This document shows, piece after piece, positions 49,689 to 61,157 of a DNA stretch of 64,000 nucleotides. This DNA is from Streptomyces endocoffeicus (GTDB taxonomy: Bacteria; Actinomycetota; Actinomycetes; Streptomycetales; Streptomycetaceae). The stretch is taken from assembly GCF_016741935.1 (NCBI RefSeq), contig NZ_JAERRG010000029.1, forward strand, positions 52,288-116,287. Direction: 5' to 3'. How positions within the stretch are numbered: the first letter of the stretch is position 1; each line of letters starts with the position of its first letter. The position numbers were made by a program, and so were the translations under genes. Under the pieces are notes generated by a model. It had not been told where the DNA came from, searched no databases, and was given only the letters and a program-made list of their open reading frames with translations.

Positions 49689-51392
49689 TCAGATTGCCCA
49701 CCACGCGCATGAATCAGGCGGAATGCACACGGTTCCGGCCTGGTACGCCAGCGGCGCCGACGACAGCAGCGCACGCCCCGGAACCGGCAGTTCGACCTCC
49801 TCCCCGAGCGTGTTGAGCGTGCACACCAGGCCGGGCCGGGACAGCGCGAGCACCCCGGCCGGGGCGTCCAGCCAGCTCATCGGGCCGTCCCCGAGCCCCG
49901 GCAGCTCACGGCGCAGCGCGAGCGCGTCCCGGTACAGCTCCAGCGTGGAGCCGGGGTCGCCGGTCTGCGCCTCGACGGACAGCTGGGCCCAGTCCTCCGG
50001 CTGGGGCAGCCAGCTGCCGCCGGGGCCGAAGCCGTAGGAGCCACCGGAGCGGGTCCAGGGCAGGGGCACCCGGCAGCCGTCGCGGAAGCCGTCCTGACCG
50101 TTCTGGCCCTCCTGCCCGTCGGCGGAGGTGCGGAAGAAGGCCGGGTCCTGGCGCAGCTCGTCCGGCAGCTCGGTCACCTCGGGAAGGCCCAGCTCCTCGC
50201 CCTGGTAGAGATAGGCCGAGCCGGGCAGCGCCAGGATGAGCAGGGCCGCGGCACGGGCGCGGGCGAGCCCCCGCTCCTCCGCGGCACGGGTGCGGGCGAG
50301 CCCCCGCGCCGGGCCGCCACCGGCCCCGTCGGCGTAGCGGGTGGTGTGCCGGACCACGTCGTGGTTGGAGAGCACCCAGGTGGTGGGGGCGCCGACGGAG
50401 CCGGTCGCGGCCAGCGACTCGTCGATCACCTCGCGCATCGCGGCCGCGTCCCACGGGCACTTCAGGAACTGGAAGTTGAACGCCTGGTGCAGCTCGTCCG
50501 GGCGTACGTAGAGGGCCAGCCGCTCGGCGGTGGGCGCCCATGCCTCGGCGACGCCGATCCGGTCACCGGGGTAGGAGTCCAGCAGCCGCCGCCAGGAGCG
50601 GTGGATCTCGTGCACCCCGTCCTGGTCGAAGAACGGCAGCACCTGGGAGCCGATCAGCTTGGCCTGTTCGGTGTGGCCGATGTCGGGCAGTCCGGCGGCC
50701 TTGATCATGCCGTGCGCGACATCGATACGGAAGCCGTCCACGCCCAGATCCAGCCAGAAGCGCAGCACCGAGTCGAACTCCGCGCGGACCTCGGGGGAGT
50801 CCCAGTTGAGGTCGGGCTGCTGGGGGGCGAACAGGTGCAGGTACCACTCGCCGGGGGCGCCGTCCGGATCGGTGGTACGGGTCCAGGCGGGGCCGCCGAA
50901 GACCGACTCCCAGTCGTTCGGCGGCAGTTCGCCGTGGGCGCCGCGACCGGGGCGGAAGTGGTAGCGGGCGCGGGCCGCGCCGCCGGGCCGGTCGGCGAGC
51001 GCCTCGCGGAACCACGGGTGCCGGTCCGAGCTGTGGTTCGGGACGACGTCCACGATCACCTTCAGCCCCAGCTCATGGGCGGTGCGCACCAGGTCGTCGG
51101 CGTCGCCGAGGGTGCCGAAGAGCGGGTCCACGGCGCGGTAGTCCGCCACGTCGTAGCCGCCGTCGGCCTGCGGGGAGGCGTAGAAGGGGGTCAGCCAGAC
51201 GGCGTCCACACCCAGCCCGGCGAGGTGCGGCAGCCGCTCCCGCGCCCCGCGCAGATCGCCGATCCCGTCGCCGTCGCTGTCGGCGAAGGAGCGTACGTAC
51301 ACCTGGTAGATGACGGCGTCGCGCCACCATCCGTGGCCTTCGGACGGTCGCGCCGGCTCGGTGGCAAGGGAGGTCGTGAGCTCCTGGGTCAT
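49689..51392 (-). CDS. aglA: alpha-glucosidase (GH13), cytoplasmic
   Basis: A 567-residue oligo-1,4/1,6-glucosidase-type enzyme with no signal peptide. GH13 regions are DVVPNHSSDRHPWF (region I), GFRIDVAHGM with nucleophile Asp224, VAEAW with acid/base Glu283, and LSNHD with Asp345. It would hydrolyse imported maltose and maltodextrins to glucose. The start at 51392 gives MTQELTTS and lies only six bases after a -10 box TACGTT on the same strand, so a leaderless transcript is likely. An internal duplicated segment encodes two GLAR(T/A)RAA units near residue 360. Divergent from malE with a 263-bp shared control region. Confidence 0.93.
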   Translation of the reverse strand: MTQELTTSLATEPARPSEGHGWWRDAVIYQVYVRSFADSDGDGIGDLRGARERLPHLAGLGVDAVWLTPFYASPQADGGYDVADYRAVDPLFGTLGDADDLVRTAHELGLKVIVDVVPNHSSDRHPWFREALADRPGGAARARYHFRPGRGAHGELPPNDWESVFGGPAWTRTTDPDGAPGEWYLHLFAPQQPDLNWDSPEVRAEFDSVLRFWLDLGVDGFRIDVAHGMIKAAGLPDIGHTEQAKLIGSQVLPFFDQDGVHEIHRSWRRLLDSYPGDRIGVAEAWAPTAERLALYVRPDELHQAFNFQFLKCPWDAAAMREVIDESLAATGSVGAPTTWVLSNHDVVRHTTRYADGAGGGPARGLARTRAAEERGLARARAAALLILALPGSAYLYQGEELGLPEVTELPDELRQDPAFFRTSADGQEGQNGQDGFRDGCRVPLPWTRSGGSYGFGPGGSWLPQPEDWAQLSVEAQTGDPGSTLELYRDALALRRELPGLGDGPMSWLDAPAGVLALSRPGLVCTLNTLGEEVELPVPGRALLSSAPLAYQAGTVCIPPDSCAWWAI

Positions 51393-51397
51393 GGCGC

Positions 51398-51438
51398 GAA
51401 CGTAACAGCTCTGCAATGCCTTGCGGAAGAGCTTGCAG
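51398..51438 (-). promoter_or_regulatory. conserved maltose promoter/operator element, aglA copy
   Basis: Read on the + strand it starts GAACGTAACA and ends GCTTGCAG, with TGCAATGCCTTGCGGAAG between. It aligns without gaps to the malE and amylase copies. For aglA it contains the -10 box TACGTT directly before the ATG. CTTGC/GCAAG half-sites are the pattern I remember for Streptomyces MalR operators. Confidence 0.75.
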
Positions 51439-51566
51439 GGCGCGCTGGTGCCCTTCGGGGGTGCTCCGGTCGTGCTGTGAACGTATGTCAAGCGCCGGAA
51501 CGGGCGCGGAGCGGCTACCGGGGGGATACGTGGACGTAACGATGCCGGGCGCCTTGCAGAAATTTG

Positions 51567-51606
51567 CCGCAAGGTCTTTCGGCGGGCTTGCGGCCCTGTT
51601 ACGTTC
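51567..51606 (+). promoter_or_regulatory. conserved maltose promoter/operator element, malE copy
   Basis: The complement of this stretch starts GAACGTAACAGGGCCGCAAG and ends ACCTTGCGG, in register with the aglA and amylase copies. It contains the malE -10 box TACGTT (51600-51605), 50 bp before the malE start. An extra CTTGCAG half-site lies at 51553. Confidence 0.75.
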
Positions 51607-51655
51607 CTCCGCAACTTGGGGCCGCGAGGGAGCGGCCGGCTTTGGAGGAGTTCAG

Positions 51656-52933
51656 ATGCGACGTGGCATAGCGGCCACCGCACTCGTCGCGGCCATGGCG
51701 CTCGCGGCGACGGCATGCGGCGGTGACGACGGCGGCAGCGGCGACAAGAAGTCCGGCGGCAAGCTCTCCGGCACCGTGACGTACTGGGACACGTCCAACG
51801 ACGCGGAGAAGGGCACGTACAAGGAGCTCGCCCTGGGCTTCGAGAAGAAGCACCCCGACGTCAAGGTCAACTACGTCAATGTGCCCTTCGGCGACGCACT
51901 GGCCAAGTTCAAGAACGCCGCCGGCTCCGGCGGCTCCGGCGCGCCCGATGTACTGCGCACCGAGGTGGCCTGGACCCAGGACCTGGCCAACATCGGCTAT
52001 CTCGCCCCGCTGGACGGCACCCCCGCCCTCGCCGACCAGTCCGACTATCTGCCCAAGGCGCTGGCGGGCGCCAAGTTCAAGGGCAAGACCTACGCCGTAC
52101 CGCAGGTCATCGACACCCTCGGCCTCTTCTACAACAAGAAGATGCTGAAGGACGCCGGGGTCCAGCCGCCCAAGGACTGGACCGAGCTCAAGGCCGCCGC
52201 CAAGAAGATCAAGGAGAAGACCGGCAAGACCGGCCTCTATCTGCGCGGCGACGACGCCTACTGGTACCTGCCCTTCATCTACGGCGAGGGCGGCGACCTC
52301 CTCGACACCGGCGCCAAGAAGGTCACCATCGACGACGAGCCCGGCATCAAGGCGTTCGCGGCCGCCCGCGACCTGGTCACCTCCAAGGCGGCGGAGACCG
52401 ACGCCACCGACGGCTGGGACAACATGCAGAACGCCATCAAGAACGGCGACGTCGCGATGACGATCAACGGGCCGTGGGCGATCGAGGACACCCTGGCGGG
52501 CAAGGCGTTCAAGGACAAGTCCAACCTCGGGGTGGTCCCGGTCCCGGCCGGCAGCAAGGCCCAGGGCGCCCCGCAGGGCGGCCAGAACCTCACCGTCTAC
52601 GCCGGATCGAAGAACCTGGACGCCTCCTACGCCTTCGCGCAGTACATGAGCTCGGCCGAGGTGCAGGCCAAGACCACCGAGAAGCTCTCCCTGCTGCCCA
52701 CCCGCACCTCCGTCTACTCCAACAAGACGGTCGCCGCGAACCCCAATGTGAAGTTCTTCAAGGCCGCCGTCGACAAGGCCGTCGAGCGCCCCTGGATCCC
52801 CGAGGGCAACAGCCTCTTCCAGGCGATCCTGGTGCAGTTCCCGGGCGTCCTCACCGGCAAGACCTCACCCGAGAAGGCCGCCGACGCGGTCGGTGACGCG
52901 TACCGCAAGCTCCTCAAGGGCGACTGGAAGTAG
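51656..52933 (+). CDS. malE: maltose/maltodextrin-binding lipoprotein
   Basis: A 425-residue extracytoplasmic binding protein of the CUT1 family. The signal ends in ATAC (Cys at about 21), so it is lipid-anchored. The mature part opens with a Gly/Lys/Ser linker and LSGTVTYWDTSNDAEKGTYK, then GKTYAVPQVIDTLGLFYNKK and NLTVYAGSKNLDASYAFAQY, typical of MalE. GGAGGAG lies six bases before the ATG. It is first in the malEFG-lacI arm and shares its control region with aglA. Confidence 0.93.
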   Translation: MRRGIAATALVAAMALAATACGGDDGGSGDKKSGGKLSGTVTYWDTSNDAEKGTYKELALGFEKKHPDVKVNYVNVPFGDALAKFKNAAGSGGSGAPDVLRTEVAWTQDLANIGYLAPLDGTPALADQSDYLPKALAGAKFKGKTYAVPQVIDTLGLFYNKKMLKDAGVQPPKDWTELKAAAKKIKEKTGKTGLYLRGDDAYWYLPFIYGEGGDLLDTGAKKVTIDDEPGIKAFAAARDLVTSKAAETDATDGWDNMQNAIKNGDVAMTINGPWAIEDTLAGKAFKDKSNLGVVPVPAGSKAQGAPQGGQNLTVYAGSKNLDASYAFAQYMSSAEVQAKTTEKLSLLPTRTSVYSNKTVAANPNVKFFKAAVDKAVERPWIPEGNSLFQAILVQFPGVLTGKTSPEKAADAVGDAYRKLLKGDWK

Positions 52934-52944
52934 GGCCGGCGACG

Positions 52945-53967
52945 ATGGCTGTCGACACCAGCCCGCCGCTGGACCCGGCCGCGGGCGCGAAGGGCGCCCG
53001 CGGCCGGGGCGGCCGGGCTCACAAGGCGGGCACCCCACCGCCGCGCCGGATCCGCGCCGCGCTCGCCCGCCACTGGTACGCCTGGGCCATGGTCGCGCCC
53101 GTCGTGCTCGTCATCGGGCTGATCATCGGCTATCCGCTGGTCCGCGGCGTCTATCTGTCACTGACCGACGCCAACGAGGCCAATGTCGAGCGCACCATCG
53201 GGATCAACCACATCCCCGCCACCTACCGGACGGTCGGCCTCGACAACTTCCGGGCGATCCTCAAGGACCCGGTCTTCTGGGACCGGCTGAGCTGGACCGT
53301 CACCTGGACCGTCAGCTGTGTGGCGCTCACCTTCGCGATCGGCCTGGGCCTCGCCGTGCTGCTCAACCGGCGGTTCGCCGGGCGAACCCTCTACCGGTCG
53401 CTGCTGATCCTGCCCTGGGCCGTCCCCGCCTTCGTCTCCGTCTTCGCCTGGCGGCTGCTCTACAACGAGAAGAACGGCATCCTCAACAAGGTGCTGCACG
53501 GCGGCGGGATCGACGCGGTGCCCTGGCTGAACGACCCCACCATGGCCAAGGTCTCGGTGATCGCCGTGAACATCTGGCTCGGGGTGCCGTTCATGCTGGT
53601 CGCGCTGCTCGGCGGGCTGCAGTCCATCCCCGGTGAGCTCTACGAGGCCGCCGAGATGGACGGGGCGAGCCCCTGGCAGCGGTTCCGCCACATCACCCTG
53701 CCCGGACTGCGCTCGGTCAGCTCCACCGTGATCCTGCTGTCGACCATCTGGACGTTCAACATGTTCCCGGTGATCTTCCTGCTGACCCGCGGCGGCCCCG
53801 GCGACTCCACCGAGATCCTGGTGACGTACGCCTACCGGCTCTCCTTCGTCAACAGCCCGCGCGACTTCGCCGGTGCCTCGGCCTGGGGTGTGCTGATCCT
53901 GCTCATCCTCATGCTCTTCGCGGTGATCTACCGCCGTTCGCTCCGCAAGCAGGGAGAGGTGTGGTAG
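52945..53967 (+). CDS. malF: maltose ABC transporter permease
   Basis: A 340-residue CUT1 permease. A 45-residue Ala/Gly/Lys/Arg-rich cytoplasmic tail precedes the first helix (AWAMVAPVVLVIGLIIGYPL). The EAA loop reads EAAEMDGASPWQRFRHITLP. It starts 11 bp after malE and is followed directly by malG, so the three are one transcript. With MalG it forms the channel for maltodextrins; the ATPase (MsiK) is not in the window. Confidence 0.94.
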   Translation: MAVDTSPPLDPAAGAKGARGRGGRAHKAGTPPPRRIRAALARHWYAWAMVAPVVLVIGLIIGYPLVRGVYLSLTDANEANVERTIGINHIPATYRTVGLDNFRAILKDPVFWDRLSWTVTWTVSCVALTFAIGLGLAVLLNRRFAGRTLYRSLLILPWAVPAFVSVFAWRLLYNEKNGILNKVLHGGGIDAVPWLNDPTMAKVSVIAVNIWLGVPFMLVALLGGLQSIPGELYEAAEMDGASPWQRFRHITLPGLRSVSSTVILLSTIWTFNMFPVIFLLTRGGPGDSTEILVTYAYRLSFVNSPRDFAGASAWGVLILLILMLFAVIYRRSLRKQGEVW

Positions 53968-53969
53968 CC

Positions 53970-54800
53970 ATGCGCGACCAACGACGCGGCCCGCTCGCCT
54001 CCGTCGGGCTGCACACCACGCTCGTCATCGCCTCCGCGGTCGCGGTCTTCCCGCCGCTGTGGCTGGTGGTGACCTCGTTCAAGCCCAAGAGCGAGGCGTT
54101 CAGCACCGATGTGGTGAAGGACCCGACGCTGCGGAACTACCAACACGTCCTGGGCGACACCGAGTTCCTCACCTGGTTCGGCAACTCGCTCTTCATCGTG
54201 GTCATCACCACGCTCCTGGGCGTCTTCGTCGCGGCCACCACCGGCTACGCCGTCAGCCGCTTCCGGTTCCCCGGGATGCGCCCGCTGATGTGGCTGCTGC
54301 TGATCACCCAGATGTTCCCGGTGGCCATCCTCATCGTGCCGCTGTACAACATCATGTCGACGCTGGGCTGGCTCAACCAGCCGATCTCGCTCATCGTCAC
54401 CTACCTCACCGTGGCCGTGCCGTTCTGCGCCTGGATGATGAAGGGCTTCTTCGACACCATCCCGGTGGAGATCGACGAATCGGGCCGGGTCGACGGGCTC
54501 AACCCCTTCGGGACCTTCTGGCGACTGGTCGTCCCGCTGGCCAAGCCGGGGCTCGCGGTGACCGCGTTCTACACCTTCATCACCGCCTGGGCCGAGGTGG
54601 CCTACGCCTCCGCCTTCATGACGGGGGAGGAGAACCTCACGCTCGCGGCGGGGCTCCAGACCTTCGTCAACCAGTACACCTCCGACTGGGGCTCCATGAC
54701 GGCCGCCGCCGTCATGATCGCCATCCCGGCGGCGCTGGTGTTCTCCTGGGCCCAGCGCCATCTGGTGGCGGGGCTCACGGCCGGGGCGACCAAGTCGTGA
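53970..54800 (+). CDS. malG: maltose ABC transporter permease
   Basis: A 276-residue CUT1 permease with six helices. It opens with a short tail and TTLVIASAVAVFPPLWLVVT; the EAA loop reads EIDESGRVDGLNPFGTFWRL, a usual MalG variant. The ATG at 53970 is ten bases after GAGAGG; the in-frame GTG at 53961, overlapping the malF stop, is possible. Its TGA overlaps the GTG start of the LacI gene (GTGA). Confidence 0.93.
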   Translation: MRDQRRGPLASVGLHTTLVIASAVAVFPPLWLVVTSFKPKSEAFSTDVVKDPTLRNYQHVLGDTEFLTWFGNSLFIVVITTLLGVFVAATTGYAVSRFRFPGMRPLMWLLLITQMFPVAILIVPLYNIMSTLGWLNQPISLIVTYLTVAVPFCAWMMKGFFDTIPVEIDESGRVDGLNPFGTFWRLVVPLAKPGLAVTAFYTFITAWAEVAYASAFMTGEENLTLAAGLQTFVNQYTSDWGSMTAAAVMIAIPAALVFSWAQRHLVAGLTAGATKS

Positions 54801-56005
54801 CGAGTCCGTTGGCGGCGGGGCCGCCGGCGCCGCCGGCGGCGGCGAGCGTGCGGGAGGGGGGCCGGTCGGCGGTGGGTCCGCCGGGGGTGGGCTCATTGGG
54901 GGCGGGTCCATCGGCGGCGGGTCCGCAGGGGGTGGGTCCGCCGAGGGCGGGCTCATCCGCGGCGGGTCCATCCGCGGCGGGTCCCTCGGGGGCGCCGCCG
55001 CGGCTCGCCGATATCGCCGCCCAGGCCAAGGTCAGCGAGGCCACCGTCAGCCGGGTGCTCAACGGCAAGGCGGGCGTGGCGGCCACCACCCGGCAACGGG
55101 TGCTCGCCGCCCTCGACGTCCTCGGCTACGAACGGCCGGTGCGGCTGCGGCGGCGCAGCGCCGGACTGGTCGGCCTGGTCATCCCGGAGCTGACCAACCC
55201 GGTCTTCCCCGCCTTCGCCCAGATCATCGAGCAGGTGCTGGCCGGTCATGGCTACACCCCCATCCTGTGCACCCAGATGCCCGGCGGCGCCACCGAGGAC
55301 GAACTGGTGGAGCAATTGCAGGAGCGCGATGTGGCGGGCATCGTCTTCATGTCCGGACTGCACGCCGACACCACGGCCGACCCCGCCCGCTATGCCCGGC
55401 TGGCCGGGCGCAAGGTGCCGTTCGTGCTGATCAACGGCTACCACGAGCACATCCAGGCCACGTTCGTCTCGCCCGACGACCGGGCGGCCGCGCGGATGGC
55501 CGTCCGCCACCTGGCCGCGCTCGGCCACCACCGGATCGGCCTCGCGGTGGGGCCCGCCCGCTACGTCCCCGCGCTGCGCAAGTTCGAGGGGTTTCTCACG
55601 GCGAGCGCGGAGCTGCTGGGCCGATCGGCGGACGAGGCACGGGAGTTGGTGCGGCATACGCTCTTCAGCGTCGAGGGCGGGCAGGTGGCCGCGGCCACGC
55701 TGCTGGACCAGGGCTGTACGGGCATCGTGTGCGGCAGCGATCTGATGGCGCTCGGGGTGATCCGGGAGGCGGCCCGGCGCGGGCTGCGGGTGCCGCACGA
55801 TGTGTCGGTGGTCGGCTTCGACGACTCCCCGCTGATCGCCTTCACCGATCCGCCGCTGACCACGGTCCGCCAGCCGGTGCAGTCGATGGCGACGGCGGCG
55901 GTGGGGGCACTGCTGGAGGAGATGGCCGGAAACCCGGTCCAGCACACGGAGTTCGTCTTCCAGCCGGACCTCGTGGTTCGTGGCTCGACGGCCAGGCTGC
56001 GCTAG
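54797..56005 (+). CDS. LacI-family regulator, MalR-like, with Gly/Pro/Ser-repeat N-terminal extension
   Basis: A 402-residue regulator starting at GTG 54797 inside the malG stop. Residues 1-68 are a Gly/Pro/Ala/Ser-rich extension from a 15-bp imperfect tandem repeat (about 54880-54995), placed before the HTH PPRLADIAAQAKVSEATVSR, where LacI proteins normally begin. The ligand domain (RSAGLVGLVIPELTNPVFPA to FDDSPLIAFTDPPLTTVRQP) is complete. Translational coupling to malG makes its level follow transporter expression. It is a close paralog of the regulator at 48611. An internal start nearer the HTH cannot be excluded, though no good one is visible. Confidence 0.9.
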   Translation: MTSPLAAGPPAPPAAASVREGGRSAVGPPGVGSLGAGPSAAGPQGVGPPRAGSSAAGPSAAGPSGAPPRLADIAAQAKVSEATVSRVLNGKAGVAATTRQRVLAALDVLGYERPVRLRRRSAGLVGLVIPELTNPVFPAFAQIIEQVLAGHGYTPILCTQMPGGATEDELVEQLQERDVAGIVFMSGLHADTTADPARYARLAGRKVPFVLINGYHEHIQATFVSPDDRAAARMAVRHLAALGHHRIGLAVGPARYVPALRKFEGFLTASAELLGRSADEARELVRHTLFSVEGGQVAAATLLDQGCTGIVCGSDLMALGVIREAARRGLRVPHDVSVVGFDDSPLIAFTDPPLTTVRQPVQSMATAAVGALLEEMAGNPVQHTEFVFQPDLVVRGSTARLR

Positions 56006-56027
56006 GGGGTGTCCGGCGGCTCGTGAC

Positions 56028-56485
56028 GCCTGCGGCGGGCTGTTCCCCTACCCGCCCCTTCCCTCAACTGGGGCTCCGCCCCAGCCCCCGTCCGGTGAAC
56101 CGACCGCGGCGACGGCCGGCCCGTCGACCCCGCTGGGGCCCAGGGGAGCGAACCCGGGGCTCCGCCCCGGACCCCGGCCGGTCGGCCCGGACGCGCGCGG
56201 GCGTCCGCCTGGTCATTCGCCACGCCGACCGTGATCGGCCCGCCAGCCGCAGGTGCTCACGCCCTCGCCGCTTGCCGCGAACAGCGCCCGTCACGCGGAC
56301 GCCCGTGGCCCCCTGCTCACCGGCCGGCCGCTCGATGACCGTGTCGCAGGTGGCGTGGTCCGCGCCTTGGCCGGTGGGCTGATCTCGGCGACGGCCGGCT
56401 GTCGGCCCTGGGGTCCAGGGGCGGAGCCCCTGCCACGCGGCGGAGCCGCATATCGGTGCTGCGGGAAGGGGCGGGGAGGGGGAAG
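56028..56485. repeat. long palindromic intergenic element (copy 4) with insert
   Basis: The left part GCCTGCGGCGGGCTGTTCCC and ACCCGCCCCTTCCC pairs with GGGAAGGGGCGGGGAGGGGG at the right (56462-56481). Between are hairpins and a stretch (GCGCGGGCGTCCGCC, GGTCATTCGCC) shared with the element at 61.2 kb. CACGCGGCGGAGCCGCATAT (56438-56457) and its inverted partner ATATGCGGCTCCGCCGCGTG (56493-56512) form a further long hairpin. This accounts for most of the 787-bp gap before the amylase. Confidence 0.75.
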
Positions 56486-56610
56486 TATCGATATGCGGCT
56501 CCGCCGCGTGGCCCGCACGCCGAACACCCCGTGGCAAACCCGATCCGACCGGCCGGGCGCGTGGGGCCCGTTGACCGGACCCCCGGCCGGCCGGACCGGA
56601 GAACGTGGTT

Positions 56611-56652
56611 GAACGTAACACCGCCGCAATTGCTTGCGAAAGGTCTTGCAAC
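56611..56652. promoter_or_regulatory. conserved maltose promoter/operator element, amylase copy
   Basis: GAACGTAACACCGCCGCAAT, then TGCTTGCGAAAGGTCTTGCA, aligns without gaps to the aglA and malE copies. Here the element's -10 box TACGTT points away from the amylase, and its CTTGCA end overlaps the -35 of the amylase promoter instead. There is no convincing gene to its left. Confidence 0.72.
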
Positions 56653-56674
56653 AACAAAAACTCGCGAGTACGGT
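56646..56674 (+). promoter_or_regulatory. alpha-amylase promoter
   Basis: TTGCAA (56646-56651), a 17-bp spacer and TACGGT (56669-56674, TAnnnT type) lie about 120 bp before the amylase start. The -35 overlaps the conserved operator element, so repressor binding would exclude RNA polymerase. Confidence 0.65.
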
Positions 56675-56699
56675 CCCGTCACCACCCCACCACTGACGT

Positions 56700-56710
56700 C
56701 TTGCAGCAAG
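56700..56710. promoter_or_regulatory. second LacI/MalR-type operator in the amylase leader
   Basis: CTTGC-A-GCAAG is a perfect palindrome about 20 bp beyond the expected transcription start. It combines the two half-sites found in the larger element and would let a repressor act at two points. Confidence 0.6.
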
Positions 56711-56792
56711 AACCTTCAACTGGCCTTACGGGCACGGCGCGTTGCCGTACGAGGCTGAATCGGCACCCCCGAACTCCCCCCACGGAGGAACG

Positions 56793-58181
56793 ATGGCCAG
56801 CAGCCGCATCCCCCTCGCCACCGCGCTCGCCCTCGCGGCGAGCGCGGTGACGCTCGTCGCACTGCCCCAGACCGCGCGGGCGACACCGCCCGGCACCAAG
56901 GACGTCACCGCCGAACTCTTCGAGTGGAAGTACGACTCCGTCGCCAAGGAGTGCACCAGCACCCTCGGCCCGGCCGGGTACGGCTTCGTCGAGGTGTCCC
57001 CGGCCACCGAGCACATCCAGGGCGGCCAGTGGTGGACCTCCTATCAGCCCGTCAGCTACAAGATCGCCGGACGGCTCGGCGACCGCACCGCCTTCAAGAA
57101 CATGGTCGACACCTGCCACGCCGCGGGCGTGAAGGTCGTGGCCGACGCCGTCATCAACCACATGTCCGCCGGATCCGGGACCGGCACCGGCGGCTCCTCG
57201 TACACCAAGTACGACTACCCCGGGATCTATCAGCCCCAGGACATGGACGACTGCACCGCGCAGATCAGCAACTACCAGGACCGCTGGAACGTACAGCACT
57301 GCGAGCTGGTGGGCCTCGCCGACCTGGACACCGGTGAGGAGTACGTCCGCACCCGGCTCGCGCAGTACCTCAACGACCTGCTCTCGCTCGGCGTCGACGG
57401 CTTCCGCGTCGACGGCGCCAAGCACATCCCGACCGACGATCTGGCCGCCATCAAGGGCAAGTTGAGCGACCCCGGCGTCTACTGGAAGCAGGAGGTCATC
57501 TACGGCGAGGGCGAGGCGGTCTCCCCGACGGAGTATCTGCGCAACGGCGATGTGCAGGAGTTCCGCTACGGCCGTGACCTCAAGCGGGTGTTCCAGAGCG
57601 AGAAGCTCGCGTATCTGAAGAACTTCGGCGAGGGCTGGAGCTATATGGCGAGCGGCCAGTCCGGTGTCTTCGTCGACAACTGGGACACCGAGCGCAACGG
57701 CTCGACCCTCACCTACAAGAACGGCGCCGACTACACCCTGGCCAACGTCTTCATGCTGGCCTGGCCCTACGGTTCCCCGGACGTCCACTCCGGCTACGAG
57801 TTCAGCGACAACGACGCGGGCCCGCCGAACGGCGGTGCGGTGGGCGCCTGTTACCAGGACGGCTGGAAGTGCCAGCACAAATGGCCCGAGATCATGAGCA
57901 TGGTCGCCTTCCGCAACACGGCCCGGGGCGCCTCGGTGACCAACTGGTGGGACAACGGCAACAACGCCATCGCGTTCGGCCGCGGCGACAAGGCGTACGT
58001 GGCCATCAACCACGAGAGCGGCTCCCTCACCCGGACCTTCCAGACCTCGCTCCCGGCGGGCGGCTACTGCGACGTCCAGAGCGGCAAGTCCGTCACGGTC
58101 GACTCCTCGGGCCAGTTCACCGCAACGCTGGGCGCGAATACGGCGGTGGCCCTGCACGCCGGTGCCCGTAGCTGCGGGTAG
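56793..58181 (+). CDS. secreted alpha-amylase (GH13)
   Basis: A 462-residue enzyme with a Sec signal peptide (about 1-30, ending QTARA). It cuts internal alpha-1,4 bonds of starch. GH13 motifs are DAVINHM (120s), GFRVDGAKHI with nucleophile Asp207, EVIYGEG with acid/base Glu239, and FVDNWD with Asp298; Trp replaces the usual His in the last motif, as I recall for other Streptomyces amylases. GGWxTSYQPVSYKI is the family start region. It ends after the C domain, so no starch-binding module is present. GGAGGAA precedes the ATG. Confidence 0.95.
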   Translation: MASSRIPLATALALAASAVTLVALPQTARATPPGTKDVTAELFEWKYDSVAKECTSTLGPAGYGFVEVSPATEHIQGGQWWTSYQPVSYKIAGRLGDRTAFKNMVDTCHAAGVKVVADAVINHMSAGSGTGTGGSSYTKYDYPGIYQPQDMDDCTAQISNYQDRWNVQHCELVGLADLDTGEEYVRTRLAQYLNDLLSLGVDGFRVDGAKHIPTDDLAAIKGKLSDPGVYWKQEVIYGEGEAVSPTEYLRNGDVQEFRYGRDLKRVFQSEKLAYLKNFGEGWSYMASGQSGVFVDNWDTERNGSTLTYKNGADYTLANVFMLAWPYGSPDVHSGYEFSDNDAGPPNGGAVGACYQDGWKCQHKWPEIMSMVAFRNTARGASVTNWWDNGNNAIAFGRGDKAYVAINHESGSLTRTFQTSLPAGGYCDVQSGKSVTVDSSGQFTATLGANTAVALHAGARSCG

Positions 58182-58224
58182 GCCGCCGCCTTCACCGGCG
58201 GGCCCGGAGGCAAGCGGCTCCGCC

Positions 58225-58333
58225 CCTGCCCCGGGCCCGGGGTTCCGGCTGGGCCCGGGGTTCCCGCCCTGCCCCGGGCCCGGGGTTCCGGCTTGGGCCG
58301 GGGGTTCCGGCCCTGCCCCGGGCCCCGGGTTCC
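58225..58333. repeat. GC-rich tandem repeat between amylase and pullulanase
   Basis: Units of the type CCCGGGCCCGGGGTTCCGGC recur about five times at uneven 19-34 bp spacing, and each contains the palindrome CCCCGGGCCCGGGG or part of it. With flanking sequence it accounts for the 316-bp gap. Strong hairpins are likely and it may attenuate or separate the two transcripts. Confidence 0.75.
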
Positions 58334-58497
58334 GCCTTGGGCTCCGCCCCCGCCAGGGCATCGCACCGGGCGCCCTCCCTGCCTCGGGCGCCGCCCCGAA
58401 GTGGAACCCCGCTCCCCGGGCCGGCCGGGGCTGCCCCGCCCGGGGGCGTGGGCGCAGAGCCCGCATCCACACCACACCTCAAGGAGCCACCAGCCCC

Positions 58498-61155
<2,658 letters not shown>

Positions 61156-61157
61156 TG

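Noticed and set aside
56006..56600. Small genes in the gap before the amylase
   Set aside because: Every frame passes through the palindromic element family seen elsewhere in the window and none has a plausible start.
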